NCBI GenBank assembly: GCA_005879505.1 | Contig: VBKQ01000475.1 | Coordinates: forward strand, 1-6,586 | Direction: 5' to 3' | From: Deltaproteobacteria bacterium | GTDB lineage: Bacteria; Myxococcota; Myxococcia; Myxococcales; 40CM-4-68-19 | DNA: 6,586 nucleotides | Shown here: piece after piece, positions 1-5,579 of the stretch | Numbering within the stretch: position 1 is the stretch's first letter | Layout of the letters: each line of letters begins with the position of its first letter | Program-made: the position numbers and the translations under genes | Notes under the pieces: generated by a model | Told to the model about the DNA's origin: nothing | Databases searched by the model: none | The model's input: the letters and a program-made list of their open reading frames with translations, nothing else

Positions 1-1
1 T

Positions 2-556
2 CTGGTTCGCGCCTTCGCGCGGCAGGGCACACGAGCCGGGGTGATCGATGTCGACCCGCAAGGCACCCTGACGGCGATGTTCGGCGCCGAAGGACGGGAC
101 CCTTCCACCTGCATCGAGCACCTCGCGCTGGAACGGGACGTGCTGCTGGTCGACACCGGGTCGCCACCTCCCACGGACGTGCTGAGCGAGGCCGACGAGC
201 TTCTGGTGGTGGCGCGCCCGGATGCGGCCTCGGTGGCCGCGGTGGCGCAGATGGAAGACCTGCTGGTGCGCACGCGGATGCGCTCCTGGCGCAAGCCGCG
301 CGCTCGCTGGCTGATCAACGCCTTCGACGGCCGGCGCCGCGCCGACCGGGAAGCGCTCGCGGCGATGCGCCGGTCGCTGCGGCCGCGCGTCCTCGCGACC
401 GTGGTGCAGGAGGATCGGGCGCTGCACGACGCCTTCCTTGCGCGGCGGCTGGTCCACGACGTCGCGCCGGGGTCGCAGGTGGTCGCCGACCTGGACGCGC
501 TCGCGCGCGAGCTCCATTGGGGGAGGGGCAGCGAACGGCATGCGTGGGTCGACTGA
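2..556 (+). CDS. bcsQ: BcsQ-type ParA/MinD-family ATPase, 5'-partial
   Basis: The frame is open from the left edge, so the GTG at 41 is internal and the true start lies upstream. Visible residues begin with a helix of the type that follows the Walker A loop, then IDVDPQG (about 44-64), the ParA/MinD motif after the first strand. A Walker B-like strand VLLVDTG follows, with its Asp at 152-154. After that come a strand typical of BcsQ (ELLVVARPDAAS), WLINAFDGRR, and a C-terminal part (VVQEDRALHDAFLARR) resembling the HRDEA-type segment of BcsQ. Walker A is not in the window, so ATPase competence cannot be judged. In characterised operons BcsQ is a cytoplasmic partner needed for polar cellulose synthesis or complex assembly. 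The spacing between the DxDPQ motif and Walker B is only about 33 residues, against roughly 80 in MinD, Soj and E. coli BcsQ as I recall them. The gene overlaps bcsA by 17 nt. The BcsQ call rests on motifs plus position; a generic ParA is the alternative. Confidence 0.82.
   Translation: MVRAFARQGTRAGVIDVDPQGTLTAMFGAEGRDPSTCIEHLALERDVLLVDTGSPPPTDVLSEADELLVVARPDAASVAAVAQMEDLLVRTRMRSWRKPRARWLINAFDGRRRADREALAAMRRSLRPRVLATVVQEDRALHDAFLARRLVHDVAPGSQVVADLDALARELHWGRGSERHAWVD
521..528 (+). promoter_or_regulatory. Ribosome binding site of bcsA
   Basis: The purine-rich GGGAGGGG lies 11 nt before the ATG at 540, inside the end of bcsQ. It supports ATG 540 over the upstream in-frame TTG at 438, which has no comparable site and would add a non-homologous arginine-rich leader. 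Confidence 0.7.
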
Positions 557-2654
557 CATCCCCCGCTTGCTGGCAGCGGCGTTCGCCGGGCTCTGCCTCA
601 CGCTCTTCGTCGTCACGCCCCTCGATCTGCGCACGCAGTTCGCCCTCGCCGGCGCATTGATCGCCGCCGCGCTGATCGTCGCGCGATCGCAAGGCCGGCT
701 CGCCACCCTCGTGCTCGTGCTCCTCTCGGTGGCGACCACCTGCCGCTACCTCTGGTGGCGCCTGGGAACGACTCTCGCGTCCGACTGGTCGTTCGATGCC
801 GCGCTCAGCGGCATCCTCCTCGCAGCCGAGCTCTACGCCTGTGCGATGCTGCTGCTCGCCTACGGACAGTCGATCGCCGGCCTGCGCCGCAGACCGGTGC
901 CCCTGCCGCAGGACGTGTCGCGCTGGCCCAGCGTGGACGTATTCATCCCCACCTACAACGAGCCGCTCGAGGTGGTGCGTGCCACCGTGCTCGCGGCGGC
1001 TTCGCTGGATTGGCCGCGCGACCGCCTGCGGGTGTGGCTCCTCGACGACGGACGGCGTGCGGCATTCCGGCAGTTCGCCGCCGAGGCCGGCGTCGGCTAC
1101 ATCACCCGGCCGGACAACGCGCACGCGAAGGCGGGAAACCTGAACCATGCGCTGCGGAAGACGCGCGGCGAGTACGTCGCCGTCTTCGACTGCGATCACG
1201 TTCCGGTCCGCTCGTTCCTGCAGATCACGATGGGGTGGCTGATCCGCGATCCCCAGCTCGCCCTCGTGCAGACGCCGCACCACTTCTACTCGCCCGATCC
1301 CTTCAGCCGAAACCTCGGGACCGTGGCCCGGGTTCCAGGCGAGAGCGAGCTGTTCTATGGCGTGATCCAGCCCGGGATCGATACCTGGAACGCGTCGTTC
1401 TTCTGCGGCTCCTGCGCGGTGCTGCGGCGCAGCGCGCTCGCGGACGTGGGTGGCATCGCGGTCGAGACCGTCACCGAGGACGCGCACACCGCCTTGAAGA
1501 TGCACCGCCAAGGTTGGCGCACGGCCTATCTCGACGTTCCCCAGGCTGCCGGTCTTTCTACCGAGACGCTGGCGGGGCACGTCGGGCAGCGGATCCGGTG
1601 GGCGCGTGGGATGGCACAGATCTTCCGCCTGGACAACCCGCTTCTGGGCCGCGGCCTCAGCCTCGCGCAGCGGCTCAGCTACTTCGCCGCGATGCTGCAC
1701 TTCTTCTCCGGGATCCCGCGGCTGGTGTTCCTGCTCGCGCCGGTCGCATACCTCGTGTTCGGGTGGCACATCTTCAACGCGCTTCCTCTGGCCGCGGTGG
1801 CGTACGGGCTGCCGCACCTGATCCATTCCACGGCCTGCAATGCGCGCATCCACGGGCGCTTCCGGCACTCCTTCTGGTCCGAAGTGTACGAGACCTGTCT
1901 CGCCTCCTACACCGCCATTCCCACCACGCTGGCGCTGATCGCTCCGCGGACGGGAAGATTCAACGTCACCGCGAAGGGCGGACGCGTCGACGCTCCCTAC
2001 TTCGACGTCCGCATCGCGCTCCCTTACCTGCTGCTCACCGCCGTGAACCTGGCGGCCCTCGCGGCCGGCGCCTGGAAGCTGCGCACCGGACAGGGCGACC
2101 TCGATTCCCTCGCCATCAATGCGGCCTGGGCGCTGCACAACCTGATCATCCTCGGCGCTGCCGTCGGGGCCGCCTGCGAGCGCCCACAGGTGCGCGCGGC
2201 GCAGCGGGTCCCGGCCCGCCTTCCGGCCATGCTCCGGTTTTCCGACGGCACCACGGCGGCCGCGGAGACGCGCGACCTGGGCCGCGACGGCGCCAGCATC
2301 ACGCTGCGCGCACCGGCGACGCTGTCGCGGCGGGAGCAGCTCTGGCTGTCGCTGTTCTTCTTCGATGAGGAGCAACCGCTGCCGGCCGAAGTGCTCGAGT
2401 CCGGTGGCCGGTCGGCGCGCGTGCGGTTCACTGCGCTCTCGTCGGAGCAGGAAGCGCATCTGGTGCGGGCGATCTTCTCCCGCGCCGACGCCTGGCTGGG
2501 ATGGAGCGAGGGGCACCGCCGCGATCGCCCGCTGCTCACGCTCTTGCAGATCGCCCGCCACGGAATCGCGGGAGTGGGCCGCGCCCTCGCGTTGCCGCTG
2601 CGCCGGCGCGCGCTTCCTTCGGGCATGCCCGCCCCGGTCCGGAGCCAGGCATGA
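540..2654 (+). CDS. bcsA: Cellulose synthase catalytic subunit (UDP-forming) with PilZ domain
   Basis: This inner-membrane processive GT2 enzyme (704 aa) adds glucose from UDP-glucose to a beta-1,4-glucan and extrudes the chain. Hydrophobic segments lie at about residues 9-27, 33-47, 53-73 and 86-111. The cytosolic GT2 domain follows: IPTYNEP (136-142), LLDDG (Asp169/170), HAKAGNLNHAL (195-205), DCD (217-219), FFCGS (287-291), the catalytic-base motif TED (312-314) and QRIRW (350-354, the QxxRW acceptor-site motif). More membrane helices follow at about 380-430, 491-513 and 527-546. The gating loop FNVTAKGG is at 474-481. The C-terminal PilZ domain carries RAAQR (552-556, RxxxR), but its second c-di-GMP motif reads DLGRDG (579-584) instead of DxSxxG. 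The wording is closest to E. coli-type BcsA. At 704 aa it lacks the long N-terminal extension of the enterobacterial protein (about 870 aa) but is near the core length. Allosteric activation by c-di-GMP is expected for the family. The gene overlaps bcsQ by 17 nt and bcsB by 4 nt (ATGA), which suggests translational coupling. Confidence 0.98.
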   Translation: MRGSTDIPRLLAAAFAGLCLTLFVVTPLDLRTQFALAGALIAAALIVARSQGRLATLVLVLLSVATTCRYLWWRLGTTLASDWSFDAALSGILLAAELYACAMLLLAYGQSIAGLRRRPVPLPQDVSRWPSVDVFIPTYNEPLEVVRATVLAAASLDWPRDRLRVWLLDDGRRAAFRQFAAEAGVGYITRPDNAHAKAGNLNHALRKTRGEYVAVFDCDHVPVRSFLQITMGWLIRDPQLALVQTPHHFYSPDPFSRNLGTVARVPGESELFYGVIQPGIDTWNASFFCGSCAVLRRSALADVGGIAVETVTEDAHTALKMHRQGWRTAYLDVPQAAGLSTETLAGHVGQRIRWARGMAQIFRLDNPLLGRGLSLAQRLSYFAAMLHFFSGIPRLVFLLAPVAYLVFGWHIFNALPLAAVAYGLPHLIHSTACNARIHGRFRHSFWSEVYETCLASYTAIPTTLALIAPRTGRFNVTAKGGRVDAPYFDVRIALPYLLLTAVNLAALAAGAWKLRTGQGDLDSLAINAAWALHNLIILGAAVGAACERPQVRAAQRVPARLPAMLRFSDGTTAAAETRDLGRDGASITLRAPATLSRREQLWLSLFFFDEEQPLPAEVLESGGRSARVRFTALSSEQEAHLVRAIFSRADAWLGWSEGHRRDRPLLTLLQIARHGIAGVGRALALPLRRRALPSGMPAPVRSQA
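2641..2644 (+). promoter_or_regulatory. Ribosome binding site of bcsB
   Basis: GGAG lies 6 nt upstream of the ATG at 2651, within the last codons of bcsA. It supports this start, which also begins a clean signal peptide. The in-frame ATG at 2501 would put about 50 non-homologous Pro/Arg-rich residues in front of that peptide. Confidence 0.6.
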
Positions 2655-5128
2655 GGCTGGCGGCTGCCGCCTTGTACTTCCTCTGCGCAGTCGCGGCGCA
2701 CGCCGAGCGCTTCGTCGAGCTGGGTCCCACGAAGGCACAGCGTGACTCGAGCGCGGCGGCGCTGGATTTCCCGTTCACGGCGCGCGCCGACGAGGAGTTG
2801 ACCGGCGCCGCCGTGCGCATCGTGTTCGCAGGCCCCGTCGAGTCGCTCGAAGTGCTGGTCAACGACGAGCGGCTCGCGCTGCTCTCCGGCGATGATCCGC
2901 ATCCGCCCGACATTCCCGTGGCGCGCACGCTGCTCGCGGACCGCAATACCCTCTCTCTGCGCCTGCGCGACCGCCAAGGCCGCTGCCTGGCCCGTCCCGC
3001 CGCCTGGGCGGCGGTGCGCTCGATCGGGGTCGTCCTGCAGGCGAACCCGGTGCCGCTCCCGAACGAGCTCGCGTTGCTTCCGCTGCCGTTCTTCGATCGC
3101 GGGTACGACGCGAGCGCGACCGTCCCCCTGGTGCTCGGCCATCCGCCCTCGCGCGACGAGGTGCGGCTCGGAAGCGCGGATTCTGCCCGGCTGGGTATCG
3201 AGCCTCTGCGCGGTCCCTCGATCCGCATGATCGACCATCCGGCGCATCCCGAGTCGAACGTGAAGCTCCTGGTGATCGGCGGCCGCAACGGAGAGGAGCT
3301 GCGCGCCGCGGTGGAGGGCCTTGCCGCCCGGACCGCCCGCCTCACCGGATCCGAAGCGATGCTCGCGGCGCCGTCCCAGCAGCCGCCGTCGCCGCCGTAC
3401 TCGGCGCCCCGCTGGGTGCCCTCAGGCCGGCCGGTGCCGTTCTCGAAATACCCGGCGGGAAGCGTCTTCGCGCATGAAGGCAACACGCCGGCCACGATGT
3501 CGGTGCGCTTCCGCGTCGCTCCCGACCTCTGGATCTGGCCCGCGGAGTTCGTGGTGCTCGATCTCGGGTACTCCGAGCGCATCCCGCGCGGGGCGATCCC
3601 GCCGCGGCTCGACGTCGAGATCAACGGCTACTACCTGGCGACGTTGCCGCGGGCAGCGCCGGGGAAACCGGAGCGGGTGCGGCTGAGGATCCCGCGCGAG
3701 CACATGCGCGGATTCAACCAGCTGCTGGTCCACGTCCACTATCCCGATCCCGATCCCTGCGCCGCGATTCCGGTGTGGACCTCCGGAGAGCCGCCCCGCG
3801 TCGAGATCGCCGGCGATTCGGTCCTGCACGTCGAGGACCTGAGCCACTTCGCGAACCTGCCTGACGTCTCGGCCTTCGCCTTCGACGGATTTCCTTTCAC
3901 GCGCATTCCCGACCTGGGCGAGACCGCCGTGGTCCTGCCCGAGCGTCCCTCTCCGGCCGAGCTGTCGATGGCGTTCTCCGTGCTCGGTCAGCTGGCGCAG
4001 ATCACCGGCAAGGTGGGCATCCGCGCGACGTTCCCGCCGCCCTCGGATACGCCGGCGGACCGGGACGTGCTCGCCATCGGGACGCCGGACGACAACCCGC
4101 TCGTCTTCCGCTGGGGCAACGCCCTTCCTCTCGCGCTGCAGGGCAAGTCGGCGCGCGTGCAGCGGACGGTGCGACCCCTCGATCTGCTCGGAGGGCCCGA
4201 GCCGCTGCTGGAGGCGCAGCGCGCGGAAGAGCTGCTCTCGCGGGCCGGCGAGACGGCGGCGATCGCCGCCATCGAGTCCCCGATCTCTGCGGGGCGCGTG
4301 GCAGTGGTGATCACCGGCACTGCCCTGCCGCGCTTCGCGGACTTCCTCGGATACGCGCAGAGCCGCGGCCGGGGCGGAGATCTCCTGGTGCTCGCCGGCG
4401 GAGAGCGCGCGATGTTTCGCATCGGCGGGACCTTCGGGCGAGGCGAGCTCGACGCATGGACGCGCCTGCGCTGGTTCCTCGCCACCCACTGGCTGGCACT
4501 GCCCCCCGTGTTGCTGGCGGGCGCGGTGATGCTGGCGGCGCACGGACGCAGGTTCCTCGCCCGGCGCATGCGCGCCCGCCTCGCGCTCGGGGAGGCGGCA
4601 CGATCGCACGGCCGGGGATCGCACTACCTCCGAGGGGCAGGCGTACGCGCTGTTCTTCTCGCTGGTCGCGAACGACCGCGCGCTCTTCCAGCGGCTACTG
4701 GCCTGGACCGAGCAGAACCTCGCGCAGGGAGATCTCGCGCGCAACCTTCCGGCCTGGCACTGGGGGAAGCGCAAGGACGGCTCCTGGGGCGTCATCGACG
4801 CGAACTCCGCGAGCGATGCCGACCTCTGGCTGGCCTACGATCTGCTCGAGGCAGGGCGGCTCTGGTCACAGCCGCGATACGCCGCGCTCGGCCAGCGGCT
4901 GCTCGCGAACGTCGCCGCGCGGGAGGTCGCGAACGTCCCGCAGCTCGGGACCGTGCTGGTTCCCGGAGCAAGCGGGTTCAACCTGGAGGGCGGGTTCCGC
5001 GTGAACCCGAGCTATTCGCCGCCGCAGATCCTGCGGCGCTTCGCGCGGCTCGGCGCGCCCTGGGGCGCGGTGCTGCAGAGCTCGATGGAGATGTTGCGGC
5101 TGTTCGTTCCGGCGGGCGCGGTGCCTGA
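2651..5128 (+). CDS. bcsB: Cellulose synthase periplasmic subunit BcsB; native stop lost, out-of-frame tail
   Basis: BcsB is the periplasmic partner of BcsA: it anchors in the inner membrane next to BcsA and guides the emerging glucan. The open frame is 825 codons, of which about the first 645 look like BcsB. A signal peptide covers residues 1-18 with an AHA|E cleavage site. The first carbohydrate-binding-like domain (about 25-145) ends in LPLPFFDRG. A shortened flavodoxin-like domain follows (about 155-240, with VKLLVIGGRNGEELRAA). A second binding-like domain (about 270-400) includes VVLDLGYSER and LDVEINGYYLATLP. The second flavodoxin-like domain (about 430-595) includes AELSMAFSVLGQLAQITG, DVLAIGT and IESPISAGR. 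The usual RIGGTFGRGEL precedes the C-terminal transmembrane anchor (about 607-631) and a basic cytosolic end RRMRARLALGE (638-648). The family normally stops here (about nt 4590-4600), but no stop is present. The frame runs to TGA 5126-5128 through arginine-rich sequence while another frame encodes BcsZ. The tail is probably not native. Identity is firm; the 3' end is not. Confidence 0.88.
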   Translation: MRLAAAALYFLCAVAAHAERFVELGPTKAQRDSSAAALDFPFTARADEELTGAAVRIVFAGPVESLEVLVNDERLALLSGDDPHPPDIPVARTLLADRNTLSLRLRDRQGRCLARPAAWAAVRSIGVVLQANPVPLPNELALLPLPFFDRGYDASATVPLVLGHPPSRDEVRLGSADSARLGIEPLRGPSIRMIDHPAHPESNVKLLVIGGRNGEELRAAVEGLAARTARLTGSEAMLAAPSQQPPSPPYSAPRWVPSGRPVPFSKYPAGSVFAHEGNTPATMSVRFRVAPDLWIWPAEFVVLDLGYSERIPRGAIPPRLDVEINGYYLATLPRAAPGKPERVRLRIPREHMRGFNQLLVHVHYPDPDPCAAIPVWTSGEPPRVEIAGDSVLHVEDLSHFANLPDVSAFAFDGFPFTRIPDLGETAVVLPERPSPAELSMAFSVLGQLAQITGKVGIRATFPPPSDTPADRDVLAIGTPDDNPLVFRWGNALPLALQGKSARVQRTVRPLDLLGGPEPLLEAQRAEELLSRAGETAAIAAIESPISAGRVAVVITGTALPRFADFLGYAQSRGRGGDLLVLAGGERAMFRIGGTFGRGELDAWTRLRWFLATHWLALPPVLLAGAVMLAAHGRRFLARRMRARLALGEAARSHGRGSHYLRGAGVRAVLLAGRERPRALPAATGLDRAEPRAGRSRAQPSGLALGEAQGRLLGRHRRELRERCRPLAGLRSARGRAALVTAAIRRARPAAARERRRAGGRERPAARDRAGSRSKRVQPGGRVPREPELFAAADPAALRAARRALGRGAAELDGDVAAVRSGGRGA
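4589..4595 (+). promoter_or_regulatory. Shine-Dalgarno-like site, probable relic of the bcsZ start region
   Basis: GGGGAGG sits at the end of the BcsB-like coding region, the usual place for the bcsZ ribosome binding site, since bcs genes here overlap. No ATG, GTG or TTG follows it in the BcsZ frame; the next codons downstream are already GH8 domain residues. It may therefore be the surviving ribosome binding site of a bcsZ whose first codons were removed. It is a short purine run in GC-rich DNA, so chance is possible. Confidence 0.35.
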
Positions 5129-5579
5129 CTGGGCGTTCGCGAAGGCTGGACAGCTCCTGCACGATCCGGTGACGGGCCGCGTGGGCAGCTACGACGCCAT
5201 CCGCGTCTATCTCTGGATCGGCATGATGCCCGAGCGCGATCCCGGGCTCGATCGGATCGCGGCGGGACTGCTGCGCAAGCTCCAGGAGACGGGCGCGCTG
5301 CCCGAGCGGATCGATGCGCGCACGCTAGAGGCTCGTGGGTCCGCGCCGCCCGGCTTCTACGCCGCGCTGCTGCCGCTTGCGCCTGCCGATGCCCGTCCCG
5401 CCCTGGAAGAGCACCTGGCCCGAGCGCTCAAGCGCGGGCTCTACGGCGATCCGCCCGCTTACTACGACCAGAACCTGGTCCTGTTCGCGCAGGGCTTCAC
5501 CGAGTCGCGCTACCGCTTCGGCGCCGACGGCTCGCTCGCGCCTGCCTGGGAGACCCGATGCATCGGGCGCGCGCGCTGA
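4602..5579 (+). pseudogene. bcsZ: GH8 endo-beta-1,4-glucanase BcsZ, missing its start, signal peptide and first helix
   Basis: BcsZ is the periplasmic GH8 cellulase of bcs operons; it hydrolyses beta-1,4-glucan and affects polymer yield and quality. Homology begins abruptly at DRTAGDRTTSEGQAY, matching the segment after the conserved GRVID of the family. The catalytic acid is the Glu of TTSEGQ (GAG 4632-4634) and the base is the Asp of GSYDAIRVYLW (GAC 5193-5195). The GH8 signature region NSASDADLWLAY is at about 4803-4838. Further family marks are NLPAWHWGK, GFRVNPSYSPP, FARLGAPW, IGMMPERDP, PPGFYAALLPL and a final LVLFAQGFTESRYRF. Missing are the signal peptide, the WPAW-type first helix and GRVI (roughly 40-50 residues). 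The frame is closed upstream by TGA at 4527-4529 and has no ATG, GTG or TTG before GTG 4953, which lies past the catalytic Glu. As written it cannot yield an exported active enzyme. The cause may be a deletion or an assembly error. The stop overlaps the start of bcsC by 22 nt. Family identity is very sure; pseudogene status depends on the sequence being correct. Confidence 0.87.
5548..5552 (+). promoter_or_regulatory. Ribosome binding site of bcsC
   Basis: GGGAG lies 5 nt before the ATG at 5558, inside the last codons of bcsZ. It gives standard spacing and supports this start, which leads directly into a signal peptide. Confidence 0.65.

Noticed and set aside
41..43. GTG 41 as the start of bcsQ.
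   Set aside because: The frame is open and ParA-like upstream to the window edge, and this codon encodes a residue of the strand carrying DVDPQ.
755..2368. A plus-strand 537-codon open frame inside bcsA in another frame.
   Set aside because: Arginine- and alanine-rich composition, no domain, fully contained in the bcsA catalytic region.
2501..2650. ATG 2501 as the bcsB start.
   Set aside because: It adds about 50 Pro/Arg-rich residues over the end of bcsA and would bury the signal peptide; ATG 2651 has an SD site and the typical ATGA overlap.
315..2738. A minus-strand open frame of 807 codons opposite bcsA.
   Set aside because: It mirrors bcsA, whose motifs are unmistakable. The predicted protein is Arg/Gly/Pro/Glu-rich low-complexity with no recognisable domain, as expected from antisense reading of GC-rich coding DNA.
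3739..3759. Short tandem cccgat repeat within bcsB.
   Set aside because: It encodes a Pro-Asp run (PDPDPC) in a conserved loop position and is too short to call a repeat element.
4580..4640. Programmed frameshift producing a BcsB-BcsZ fusion.
   Set aside because: I see no convincing slippery site with a stimulatory structure. A fusion would place the GH8 domain on the cytosolic side of the BcsB anchor and would still lack its first helix.
2024..4795. Several long minus-strand open frames opposite bcsA and bcsB (for example 2024-3247, 2536-3624, 3422-4795).
   Set aside because: High GC suppresses stop codons; the products show no domains and the plus strand explains the constraint.
4953..5579. 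GTG 4953 as a genuine start of a shorter BcsZ.
   Set aside because: It would omit the catalytic Glu (4632-4634), the GH8 signature region and any signal peptide, so it is only the first start-like codon in the surviving frame.
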